Assembly (NCBI GenBank): GCA_041694215.1
Contig: JASMTO010000023.1
Coordinates: forward strand, 1 to 13,023
Source of the DNA: Flexistipes sp041694215
Lineage (GTDB): Bacteria > Chrysiogenota > Deferribacteres > Deferribacterales > Flexistipitaceae
Direction of reading: 5' to 3'
DNA: 13,023 bases
Made by a program: the position numbers and the translations under genes. Shown here piece after piece: positions 6,477 to 13,023 of this stretch; position 1 is the first letter of the stretch; each line of letters begins with the position of its first letter. The notes below the pieces were generated by a model. The model was not told where the DNA came from and did no database searches. It saw only the letters and a list, made by a program, of their open reading frames with translations.

Positions 6477-6890
6477 ATGCAAAAAGGATGGATCAAGAAA
6501 CAAAAATCAGGTAGTATTGGATCCAGTGAGGAGTTGTTTGACAGTTTAATAGGGAGAGGTGATAAGAAGACACTTGCCGCCGACTCAAAAATTTTCCTCA
6601 AGTCAGGTGATGATGGTGATTTCAGATTGGTTGATATCACAGACCAATATCATGCTCTGATCAAAAAAGTTGATGAACTCGAAAAGAAACTGACCAAAGA
6701 GGGAAATGTTCTTCTGACTGTTTCGGAAGTTGCTGAGGTGTTCCGTTGTCATGAACAGCATGTACGGAACATGAAATCAAAGGGAAAATTCAGAGAAGGC
6801 AGACACTATATTAATTTCGGCGGTAAAGTATTATTTGTAAAAGAAAATCTGTGCAAAGATTTTGGCCTTCGGGTAGGAAACGGAGGCTAA
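6477..6890 (+). CDS. Small helix-turn-helix protein, probable excisionase/recombination directionality factor
   Basis: A 137-residue protein. Residues about 55-74 (QYHALIKKVDELEKKLTKEG) look like a short coiled coil, and 79-103 (LLTVSEVAEVFRCHEQHVRNMKSKGKF) form a MerR/excisionase-type helix-turn-helix, followed by a wing-like GRHYINFGGKVLFVKE. The N-terminal 50 residues are not recognised. It ends one base before the integrase start, so the pair is one operon; this position is typical of excisionases that bend att DNA and steer the integrase towards excision, often doubling as regulators. The ATG at 6477 has GAGAGGGG upstream, inside a competing-hairpin element. The protein is larger than classical phage Xis proteins (about 55-100 aa), so a pure transcription regulator remains possible. 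Confidence 0.75.
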   Translation: MQKGWIKKQKSGSIGSSEELFDSLIGRGDKKTLAADSKIFLKSGDDGDFRLVDITDQYHALIKKVDELEKKLTKEGNVLLTVSEVAEVFRCHEQHVRNMKSKGKFREGRHYINFGGKVLFVKENLCKDFGLRVGNGG

Positions 6891-6891
6891 T

Positions 6892-8055
6892 ATGGGTGTA
6901 GTAAAACGTGGCAATAAACTTTGGATAAATCTTACTTATCAAGGGCTGCAGTGTAAAGAACCCTTGAAGCTGGATGATACACCTGCCAACAGGGAAGAAG
7001 CTAAGCTAATGAACAGCCAGATTAAGAGACAGATTGTTGAAGACGCATTTGACTATGTTAAATGGTTTCCCAACTCAACCAACCTGAAAAAATTCGGCCT
7101 GAAGCCTGCAAAAGATAAGAAAAAAGACAAGAAAACGGGGAAACCGAAAAAGCAGTTAAAACTCTATAAACTGCTTGATACCTGGTATTCCTATATTCTA
7201 ACTGTAGGCAATTATGAAAAATCCACTCTGAAAAGCTATAAAACATGCCTGAAAAGGCTGAAACTGACACTCCCCGATAAAGACATTGCAAAGCTGAAAA
7301 AATACGAAATAGAAGAAATGGTGTGTTCTTTACTTAATGACGGCATAACACCGAAAACGGTAAACAACACGCTGATCGTTCTCCGTGGTGCCCTTAATTA
7401 TGCGTTTGACAGAGAATTGGTTGATGATAATATTTCAGGCAAAATAAAGAATCTGAGAGTGCCCAAGACAAAGGTGGATGTGTTTACAAAAGAAGAAGTC
7501 AAAAAAATTCTTGATTATATGTCCGAGAATTATCCTATCCAGCATGCATTCTTTGCCACAATGTTTATGACAGGAATGAGAACAGGCGAAGCTTTGGCCA
7601 TGCAGTGGGATAATCTGAACCTTGATGAGGGTTGGTACTTTGTATCTGAAGCCATAACGGACGGAGTCTTAAAGGGACCCAAGAATGAAGAATCTGTAAG
7701 ATATGTTCTTCTTCCCCGCACACTTACTGATGTATTAAGTGAATACAGAGAGAAATACAGCAGAAACGATACATTCGTTTTTACGAATCAGTACGGTGAA
7801 CCTTATGCTACATCATATCATTTGGGGATAAAATACTGGAGACCTGTTCTTGAAAAGCTTGGTATCAGGTACAGGGTGATATATCAGGCTAGGCATACAT
7901 TCGCCACATTGTCATTGTTAAACACAGCGGACATCAATTACGTTGCAAGACAGCTTGGTCATTCCAGTCATCAGATGATATTCAAGACATACGGCAGGAT
8001 AATCAAACAGATCAACGGAGAGAAGAACGAACTGGACAAATTTATATACGCATAA
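6892..8055 (+). CDS. int: Tyrosine recombinase (phage/island integrase)
   Basis: A 387-residue site-specific recombinase that should insert and excise the island at the adjacent tRNA-Ser gene. Residues 1-50 (GVVKRGNKLWINLTYQGLQCKEPLKL) resemble the arm-binding N-terminal domain known as DUF3596; a lysine-rich linker (71-88) leads to the SAM-like core-binding domain (about 92-175). The catalytic domain shows Arg230 (TGMRTGEAL), Arg334 with His335 (YQARHTFAT), His357 (QLGHSS) and the nucleophile Tyr367 (KTYGRI). The first position of the HxxR box is Tyr331 instead of His, a variation common in phage integrases of this group. GGAGG (6882-6886) lies five bases before the ATG. This is a phage-type Int, not an IntI integron integrase, as the IntI-specific insert is absent. 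Confidence 0.93.
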   Translation: MGVVKRGNKLWINLTYQGLQCKEPLKLDDTPANREEAKLMNSQIKRQIVEDAFDYVKWFPNSTNLKKFGLKPAKDKKKDKKTGKPKKQLKLYKLLDTWYSYILTVGNYEKSTLKSYKTCLKRLKLTLPDKDIAKLKKYEIEEMVCSLLNDGITPKTVNNTLIVLRGALNYAFDRELVDDNISGKIKNLRVPKTKVDVFTKEEVKKILDYMSENYPIQHAFFATMFMTGMRTGEALAMQWDNLNLDEGWYFVSEAITDGVLKGPKNEESVRYVLLPRTLTDVLSEYREKYSRNDTFVFTNQYGEPYATSYHLGIKYWRPVLEKLGIRYRVIYQARHTFATLSLLNTADINYVARQLGHSSHQMIFKTYGRIIKQINGEKNELDKFIYA

Positions 8056-8062
8056 AAAACCG

Positions 8063-8084
8063 TTTAGAACAATTTTAGAACAAT
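8063..8084 (+). repeat. Perfect tandem 11-bp repeat between integrase and tRNA-Ser
   Basis: TTTAGAACAAT occurs at 8063-8073 and again immediately at 8074-8084. The period, about one helical turn, and the place between the int stop codon and the tRNA 3' end suggest paired arm-type binding sites for the integrase or its partner (inference). I found no further copy in the window. Confidence 0.6.
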
Positions 8085-8131
8085 GGATTTTGCCGAAAAA
8101 TTAACTTGTTGATAATATGGAAGAAAGAAAA

Positions 8132-8219
8132 CGGAGAGGGAGGGATTCGAACCCTCGGTACGCGTTAACGTACACACGATTTCCAATCGTGCTCCTTCGG
8201 CCAACTCGGACACCTCTCC
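8132..8219 (-). tRNA. tRNA-Ser, anticodon GGA
   Basis: Read on the minus strand: acceptor stem GGAGAGG (8213-8219) pairs with CCTCTCC (8133-8139), discriminator G (8132), no encoded CCA. The anticodon stem CACGA/TCGTG encloses loop TTGGAAA with anticodon GGA (8182-8184). The T arm is GAGGG-TTCGAAT-CCCTC, and a long variable arm (TACG/CGTA with loop TTAA) is the class II feature expected of tRNA-Ser. It reads UCC and UCU codons. Its 3' end faces the integrase gene, making it the likely integration target; the gene is complete. Confidence 0.96.
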
Positions 8220-8236
8220 TGAATTGACAAGAAAGT

Positions 8237-8265
8237 CTTATATCAACTTAGTAACAAATTGTAAA
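8237..8265 (-). promoter_or_regulatory. Promoter of tRNA-Ser
   Basis: On the minus strand TTTACA (8260-8265) and TATAAG (8237-8242) are separated by exactly 17 bases, a good sigma-70-type pair, and would start transcription about ten bases before the tRNA 5' end at 8219. Confidence 0.6.
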
Positions 8266-8303
8266 GAATAAAAATCCGGCATTGTATTAAATGTTGCAGG
8301 TGA

Positions 8304-9254
8304 TTATAACCAACCTTTCTTTTTGAATATGAATATAGGCAGTATTGCAGAAATAAGCATCAGTCCTAAGGAAAACGGATAACCGAATAACCATTCAAGC
8401 TCCGGCATGAACTCAAAATTCATTCCGTAAATACTTGCGATAAGGGTAGGGGGGAGAAAGATAACAGAAACCACGGTGAAAATTTTCACCACTTTGTTTT
8501 GTTCTATTCCAAGGAGTCCAAGAAAAATATTGTGAATATAGTCAAGTCTGTCAAAATTATATTTTGTATACTCGATCAAAGAATTAACATCTTTTATCAT
8601 TATTTTCAGGTTATTCAGTAAAGATTGGGGAACTTTTGGTGATTTTAACATGGAAGATATTATGCGTTGTTTATCGATTAGACTGTCTCTTATCATCATG
8701 TTCATATCTTCAAAACGTGAAATTATTTCTAAGATATCTTCGTTATCTGTTTCATCAGAGAAAAGCTGCTTTCTTAACGTAGTAACTGATCTGGACAAGT
8801 TCTCAATAATATCTGCATCGATATCTATTCGTGATTCAAGAATGTAACCAAAAACATCATATCCACTGATAAATAGGTTTGGTGCGGATAAAAGTTTCTT
8901 CTCGCAGTCATTGAATGTCTTGAATTCCCTGTATCTAATTGTAATAAGCATATGATCTTTTAAAATAAAACTGATACTTTCATTATATGAATGCTTGTCT
9001 TCTGAAATCATAAAAAAACTGTTTATCGTAATATCTTCTTCATCTTCCCAAAAACGGGAACTTACTTCAATTTCTTGAGATTCCTGACGGGTGGGAAACT
9101 CAAGATTATATTCATTTTCTATTATCTCAAAATCGTTCTTGGAAGGGAATGTTATATCTATCCACAGTATCTCTTCTTTGGCCGGAAGTGTTTCAAAAGA
9201 ATCCTGCGTATACAGACTTATTCTGTCCTTTTTCTTAAGGTAAAATTTGATCAT
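8304..9254 (-). CDS. corA: CorA-family magnesium (divalent metal) transport protein
   Basis: Homopentameric inner-membrane channel for Mg2+, sometimes Co2+ or Ni2+. The 316-residue length is normal. A long acidic N-terminal cytoplasmic domain (1-250) is followed by two C-terminal membrane segments (about 258-276 and 293-311); the signature GMN follows the first at 277-279 (ASIYGMNFEFMPELEW), and the protein ends in the basic tail KKKGWL. The exact GMN and the acidic loop FMPELEW favour Mg2+ import over the ZntB zinc branch. The ATG at 9254 is preceded by GGAAGGG. A TTGACT hexamer (minus strand, 9313-9318) is a possible -35, but the nearest -10-like TATAAA (9286-9291) is 21 bases away, so the promoter is uncertain. 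It is divergent from the betaine transporter operon, and no clear terminator is visible. Confidence 0.93.
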   Translation of the reverse strand: MIKFYLKKKDRISLYTQDSFETLPAKEEILWIDITFPSKNDFEIIENEYNLEFPTRQESQEIEVSSRFWEDEEDITINSFFMISEDKHSYNESISFILKDHMLITIRYREFKTFNDCEKKLLSAPNLFISGYDVFGYILESRIDIDADIIENLSRSVTTLRKQLFSDETDNEDILEIISRFEDMNMMIRDSLIDKQRIISSMLKSPKVPQSLLNNLKIMIKDVNSLIEYTKYNFDRLDYIHNIFLGLLGIEQNKVVKIFTVVSVIFLPPTLIASIYGMNFEFMPELEWLFGYPFSLGLMLISAILPIFIFKKKGWL

Positions 9255-9510
9255 TTTTCCCTTCCAATATTTAATTAAACTATTCTTTATAACTAATTCC
9301 AGAGTCGTTAAAAGTCAATGAGTTTGTATTTTTTATATACGTATAATCTCAGAAATTATCCTTTTTTTATGATGTAATAAAATATTACCGCACTTGACAT
9401 TTATATAAAATATGATAAGTTCAAATTTACATTAGAAAATATTCATGTTGAAAAATATTATATAGAAGTTATTGTTGATTTATAAAGACAAAATTTAAAA
9501 TGGAGCTCAT
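9255..9510. promoter_or_regulatory. Divergent intergenic region between corA and proV
   Basis: About 255 bp of very AT-rich DNA. On the plus strand a perfect -35 TTGACA (9394-9399) is present, but the best -10-like TATGAT (9411-9416) is only 11 bases away, so its use by the main sigma factor is doubtful. A short palindrome TATACGTATA lies near 9337-9346. The proV ribosome site GGAG (9502-9505) is five bases before the ATG. Osmotic control would be expected for such an operon, but no specific operator is recognisable. Confidence 0.4.
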
Positions 9511-10716
9511 ATGGACGACAAAGTAAAGATTAAAATCAAAAATGTTTCCAAAATTTTTGGAGATCATCCTGAAGAGGCTCTGGAATTACTGGATCAAGGT
9601 TATGATAAAGACACAATTATGGAAAAAACAAAACAGGCTGTGGGTGTGGCTAAAGCTTCATTTAATGTATATGAAGGTGAAATTGTTGTCGTTATGGGGC
9701 TTTCAGGTAGCGGAAAATCAACACTTGTAAGATGTATAAACAGGCTTATCGAGCCCACCGCTGGTGAAATTTATGTCGATGATATCAATGTGTTACAGCT
9801 TAATCATAAAGAATTAAGGGAATTCAGACAAAAGTATACAGGTATGGTCTTTCAACATTTTGCTTTATTTCCCCATTGGACAGTGTTGAGGAATACTGCA
9901 TACGGTCTTGAAATCCAAGGAGTTGAAAAGGCTGAAAGGGAAGAAAAAGCAATGAAAGCGCTTGAAATGGTTGGACTAAAAGGCTGGGAAGACAATCTGC
10001 CCGAACAACTTTCAGGTGGTATGCAGCAAAGGGTTGGCCTTGCCAGGGCATTGGCTCTTGATCCGGAAGTGTTGCTTATGGATGAAGCTTTTAGTGCTCT
10101 TGATCCTTTGATCAGAAGTGATATGCAGGATGAACTTATTAATCTCCAAGAAAAAATGCAGAAAACTATTCTTTTTATAAGCCACGACCTTGACGAGGCT
10201 CTGAAACTTGGGGACAGAATTGTACTTATGAAAGATGGTAAAATTGTTCAAATTGGCACTCCGGAAGAGATTCTCACAAACCCTGCCAATGACTATGTCA
10301 GAAGATTTGTAGAAGATGTTGATTCCACAAAGGTGTTAACTGCCGAATCCGTCATGAAAAAATCGGAAGCAGTTGGCTATCTTAAAAGTGACGGACCAAA
10401 AGCCATTTTGAGAAAAATGCGGAGAAACAACATTGCTAGCCTTTTTGTGGTTGATAAAAATCATAAGGTGGTAGGAATAGTTAATGTTAGTGATGTGGCC
10501 AAGAACGTTAATAAAGGTATGGATTCTGTGCATGATATTGTGGATAACGATATAATAAAAGTAAAACTTGATACTCCTGCCCACGACCTTTTTGATCTTT
10601 TAAATGGGTCTAAATATCCACTCGCAGTAGTTGATGATGACGATCATTTGAAAGGGGTTGTTGTCAGAGGTTCACTTATCTCAATGTTGTCCAGAGAGGA
10701 GGTAATTGATGGGTAA
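9511..10716 (+). CDS. proV: Glycine betaine/proline ABC transporter, ATP-binding subunit
   Basis: Cytoplasmic ATPase driving import of the compatible solutes betaine or proline betaine. Of 401 residues, 1-48 hold the N-terminal extension typical of ProV/OpuAA. Walker A GLSGSGKST is at 63-71, the Q-loop near 115 (VFQHFALFPH), the ABC signature LSGGMQQR at 167-174, Walker B with catalytic Glu and D-loop LLMDEAFSALD at 188-198, and the switch His at 225 (ISHDLDEAL). Two CBS domains follow (about 275-400), which in OpuA-type transporters sense ionic strength or nucleotides and gate activity. First gene of a proV-proW-proX operon; it overlaps proW by eight bases. Confidence 0.95.
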   Translation: MDDKVKIKIKNVSKIFGDHPEEALELLDQGYDKDTIMEKTKQAVGVAKASFNVYEGEIVVVMGLSGSGKSTLVRCINRLIEPTAGEIYVDDINVLQLNHKELREFRQKYTGMVFQHFALFPHWTVLRNTAYGLEIQGVEKAEREEKAMKALEMVGLKGWEDNLPEQLSGGMQQRVGLARALALDPEVLLMDEAFSALDPLIRSDMQDELINLQEKMQKTILFISHDLDEALKLGDRIVLMKDGKIVQIGTPEEILTNPANDYVRRFVEDVDSTKVLTAESVMKKSEAVGYLKSDGPKAILRKMRRNNIASLFVVDKNHKVVGIVNVSDVAKNVNKGMDSVHDIVDNDIIKVKLDTPAHDLFDLLNGSKYPLAVVDDDDHLKGVVVRGSLISMLSREEVIDG

Positions 10717-11551
10717 TATTCCGAGGATACCTTTAGGTGACTGGATAGAAGCATTCATAAATTTTCTAGTTGATAATTTGGCTGTACTTACGCAGGCTTT
10801 TTCAACTGTAACAGAACAGGGTCTGGATTGGCTGGAATCAGCTTTTCTATTTGTGCCCCCATGGCTATTTATTATCATTGTGGCTGCACTTGCTTATTGG
10901 GCGACAAAAAAGATAGGGGTTACCCTTTTTGCATTGATAGGGTTATTGTTGATTTGGAATATGGATTTATGGAGAGCGTCTGTAAGCACTATATCACTTG
11001 TTATTGTTGCCACACTATTTTCTATAGTAATTGGAATACCTGTGGGTATTTTGGCAGCTCTTTACCAAAAGGTATTTAGGATAGTTACGCCAATTCTGGA
11101 TTTTATGCAGACACTACCTGCTTTTGTTTATCTTATTCCTGCTATCTCATTTTTTGGTCTGGGTAAAGTTCCTGCTATCTTTGCTACAGTTATTTTTTCC
11201 ATTCCCCCAACAATACGTCTAACAGCTCTTGGAATCCGCCAGGTTCCGAAACATCTTGTGGAGTGTTCAGAAGCCTTTGGCTCCGACAAAAAGCAACGTC
11301 TGCTTCAGCTGCAGCTTCCCCTTGCCAAACCCACAATAATGGCAGGAGTCAACCAGACGATAATGCTTGCTCTTTCAATGGTTGTTATTGCGGCTATGAT
11401 TGGTGCTGCTGGGCTTGGTGGTGAAGTTTGGCGTGGTATACAAAGGCTTTGGGTTGGCAGAAGTTTTGAAGCCGGTATAGGTATTGTTATTATTGCTATA
11501 ATACTTGATCGTATCACACAAAGTGTGACGAATAAAAGCAAACAAAAATAA
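10709..11551 (+). CDS. proW: Glycine betaine/proline ABC transporter, permease subunit
   Basis: Inner-membrane permease of 280 residues with about six hydrophobic segments (near 51-66, 70-84, 92-118, 138-167, 216-236, 255-267). The cytoplasmic EAA loop that docks on ProV is at about 182-213 (LVECSEAFGS...LQLPLAKPTIMAG). The N-terminal 45 residues are amphipathic and shorter than the long E. coli ProW extension, closer to the Gram-positive OpuAB/GbuB type. The ATG at 10709 is chosen over the TTG at 10706 because AGGAGG (10697-10702) is six bases before it. The overlap with the proV stop suggests translational coupling. Thirteen bases separate it from proX. Confidence 0.94.
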   Translation: MGNIPRIPLGDWIEAFINFLVDNLAVLTQAFSTVTEQGLDWLESAFLFVPPWLFIIIVAALAYWATKKIGVTLFALIGLLLIWNMDLWRASVSTISLVIVATLFSIVIGIPVGILAALYQKVFRIVTPILDFMQTLPAFVYLIPAISFFGLGKVPAIFATVIFSIPPTIRLTALGIRQVPKHLVECSEAFGSDKKQRLLQLQLPLAKPTIMAGVNQTIMLALSMVVIAAMIGAAGLGGEVWRGIQRLWVGRSFEAGIGIVIIAIILDRITQSVTNKSKQK

Positions 11552-11564
11552 AAAGGAGGTCAAA

Positions 11565-12440
11565 ATGAAAAAGTTGACTAAAATTATTGCTGTGATGCTG
11601 ACAATGTTAATATTGTCTACAGGTGCAGTTATGGCTAAGCAAAAAAAGGTTACCATTCCTTATGTGGAGTGGGCAAGATGTGTGGCAATTACGCATGTTG
11701 CTGGTGGTATTCTTGAGGATATGCTGGGTTACGATGTGCAACTCAGATCGGTTGCAAACGCTGCAATGTGGGCATCCGTTGCAAGTGGGGATTCTGATGC
11801 GATGATGTGCGCATGGCTGCCACTTACTCACGGTGATCTTTATGAAAAATATAAAGATGACGTTATTAATGCCCAGACAAATTATGAAGGAGCAATTACA
11901 GGGCTTGTGGTACCTTCTTATGTTGAACCGGATACTATTTCCGAACTGGCTAAATATAAGGATAAATTTGATGGTGAAATCATAGGTATTGATCCGGGTG
12001 CCGGTATGTCCAAAGCGATTGATAAGGCAATCAAAAATAATGTTTCTAATCTCGGCGAATTTAAGTATGTAACCGGTAGCGGTGCCATTATGATGGCAAG
12101 TCTTGACAGAGCAATCAAAAATCATGAGTGGATCGTTGTGCCCCTTTGGAAGCCCCATTGGGCATTTGGCGCTTATGACCTTAAAATTTTGAAAGATGAA
12201 GATGGCATTTTCAGTGAAGCTGAAACAATTGATACTATTGTACGTAAAGATTTAAAAGAGGATGACAAGCTTCTGTACAGCTTTTTCAGCAACTTTGATT
12301 GGACAAAATTAGATCTTGGTCCTGTTCTTGTTGATAACAAGAACCAGATGGATCCTGCAAAGAGTGCAGAGAAATTTATTAGAAATAACGAAGAGAAAAT
12401 TAAGAAATTGCTAGAGCCTGTTCTACAAGCAGCTAAGTAA
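11565..12440 (+). CDS. proX: Glycine betaine/proline ABC transporter, substrate-binding protein
   Basis: Captures betaine outside the inner membrane and delivers it to ProW. Of 291 residues, 1-24 form a classical signal peptide (MKKLTK, hydrophobic core, cleavage after VMA). There is no lipobox cysteine, so the mature protein should be a free periplasmic protein, which supports a diderm host. The mature part is an OpuAC-type domain: several tryptophans are placed as in the aromatic cage that binds the quaternary ammonium group (VEWAR at 36, AAMWAS, CAWLPLTHGDLYEKY, LWKPHWAFGAYDL). GGAGG is five bases before the ATG. Last gene of the operon, followed by a perfect palindromic terminator. Choline or another quaternary amine cannot be excluded as the ligand. 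Confidence 0.93.
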   Translation: MKKLTKIIAVMLTMLILSTGAVMAKQKKVTIPYVEWARCVAITHVAGGILEDMLGYDVQLRSVANAAMWASVASGDSDAMMCAWLPLTHGDLYEKYKDDVINAQTNYEGAITGLVVPSYVEPDTISELAKYKDKFDGEIIGIDPGAGMSKAIDKAIKNNVSNLGEFKYVTGSGAIMMASLDRAIKNHEWIVVPLWKPHWAFGAYDLKILKDEDGIFSEAETIDTIVRKDLKEDDKLLYSFFSNFDWTKLDLGPVLVDNKNQMDPAKSAEKFIRNNEEKIKKLLEPVLQAAK

Positions 12441-12449
12441 CAAGAAAAT

Positions 12450-12473
12450 ATCCTGCCACTTAAGTGGCAGGAT
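12450..12473. terminator. Bidirectional terminator between proX and the epimerase gene
   Basis: ATCCTGCCACTT and its exact complement form a perfect 24-base palindrome, a 10-12-bp hairpin. It lies nine bases after the proX stop and two bases from the stop of the convergent epimerase gene. Short A/T-rich runs flank it: ATTAT on the plus side and ATTTTCTT when read on the minus strand. Confidence 0.85.
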
Positions 12474-12475
12474 TA

Positions 12476-13023
12476 TTAATCTCTAAGCTGGATGCTGTTG
12501 GTAAAATCTATATCTTCTTTGAACCAGCTTATTGTTTTACTTAATCCTTCATGTAAGTTGTAGTTAGGTTGCCAATTGAGTATGTTTTTAGCTTTATCAA
12601 TATTTGCCCATGTCGCTGTCATATCTGCTTTATGGAATGGTTTGTAAATTATATTAGCTTTTTTGCCCAAATACTCCTCAATCATATTTAGAACATCTAT
12701 CAATTTATAGGGTGTGTTCCCACCTAAATTAAAGATTTCGTAACCCACCGGCTTTAAGGCTTTTACAGTGCCTTCTGCAATATCTTCAACGTAAGTGAAA
12801 TCTCTGGACTGGCTTCCATCACCATATATTGTTAGATTTTCCCCTGTATATATTTGTTTGATAAATCTAAAAATGCTCATATCAGGTCTTCCCGCTGGTC
12901 CATACACTGTAAAATATCTCAGAATGGAGACATCTAGGTTAAATAGATTATGATAAGAGTAACAGGTTACTTCAGCTCCTTTTTTAGATGCGGCATATGG
13001 TGAAATAGGTGTATTTACCGGCT
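12476..13023 (-). CDS. NAD-dependent nucleotide-sugar epimerase, UDP-glucuronate 4-epimerase-like (5' end cut off)
   Basis: The C-terminal part (about 182 codons) of an extended short-chain dehydrogenase; the NAD-binding Rossmann half is beyond the right edge. The catalytic YxxxK (YAASK, codons at 12983-12997) follows PVNTPISP, and then come ILRYFTVYGPAGRPDMSIF, GDGSQSRDFTYVEDIAEGT and NLGGNTPYKLID. The FTVYGP...RPDM pattern is characteristic of UDP-glucuronate 4-epimerases (Cap1J/LpsL type), which make UDP-galacturonate for capsule or LPS. A GTG at 12905-12907 is an internal valine of FTVYGP, not the start, because the frame stays open to the window edge. Other epimerases or 4,6-dehydratases of this superfamily are possible. 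Confidence 0.88.
   Translation of the reverse strand, partial: PVNTPISPYAASKKGAEVTCYSYHNLFNLDVSILRYFTVYGPAGRPDMSIFRFIKQIYTGENLTIYGDGSQSRDFTYVEDIAEGTVKALKPVGYEIFNLGGNTPYKLIDVLNMIEEYLGKKANIIYKPFHKADMTATWANIDKAKNILNWQPNYNLHEGLSKTISWFKEDIDFTNSIQLRD

Noticed and set aside
6892..8055. Integron integrase (IntI)
   Set aside because: The recombinase is next to attC-bearing DNA, but it has a phage-type N-terminal arm-binding-like domain, sits downstream of an excisionase-like gene beside a tRNA and lacks the extra IntI-specific insert. It is also at the wrong end of the array.
1..8131. Second copy of the tRNA-Ser 3' end as the opposite att site inside the window
   Set aside because: I scanned for the T-arm sequence GGGTTCGAATCCC in both orientations and saw only the copy in the tRNA itself; the other end is presumably outside the window.
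10706..10711. TTG at 10706 as proW start
   Set aside because: It is only three bases from AGGAGG; the ATG at 10709 has a better six-base spacing.
12476..12907. Start of the epimerase gene at GTG 12907
   Set aside because: The reading frame continues upstream to the window edge with the conserved YAASK and ILRYFTVYGP motifs, so the GTG codes for an internal valine.

Overview
This is a low-GC bacterial chromosome window in which accessory DNA meets ordinary chromosome at a tRNA gene. A separately encoded betaine-binding protein with an ordinary signal peptide points to a cell with a periplasm. AT-rich coding with strong Shine-Dalgarno sites would suit a group such as the Deferribacterota, but that assignment is only a guess.

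Left part, about 1-5376: what looks like an integron gene-cassette array. A two-gene type III restriction-modification operon (mod-res) lies between a partial attC site at the window edge and a full attC-like site at 4685-4759. A second, small cassette (4754-5376) encodes an uncharacterised protein with an NFFKHAD motif and ends in another attC-like site. For both cassettes the first bases (GTTATAC, GTTAAGT) are exact reverse complements of the R'' heptamer of the attC that closes the same cassette (GTATAAC, ACTTAAC). That match is the expected signature of real, circularisable cassettes. No integron integrase is in the window; it would be expected to the left.

Middle part, 5377-6476: about 1.1 kb without a convincing protein gene but crowded with hairpins, including one with an 18-bp stem. 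It ends in two mutually exclusive hairpins that bury or free the ribosome site of the next gene. Then come a small helix-turn-helix protein (excisionase-like) and a phage/island tyrosine recombinase, 1 bp apart, and a perfect tandem 11-bp repeat. The tRNA-Ser(GGA) gene on the minus strand follows. The recombinase sits at the tRNA 3' end, the usual arrangement of an island inserted in a tRNA gene, so the cassette array seems to ride inside, or be fused to, a tRNA-targeted island that runs off the left edge.

Right part, 8132-13023: likely core chromosome. It holds tRNA-Ser, a CorA magnesium channel (minus strand), a betaine/proline ABC importer operon (proV-proW-proX, plus strand), a shared bidirectional terminator, and the 3' part of a nucleotide-sugar epimerase gene (minus strand) resembling UDP-glucuronate 4-epimerases.

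Functionally, the left part combines DNA defence carried as cassettes with a mobility module, and the right part serves ion and osmotic balance and surface-sugar synthesis.
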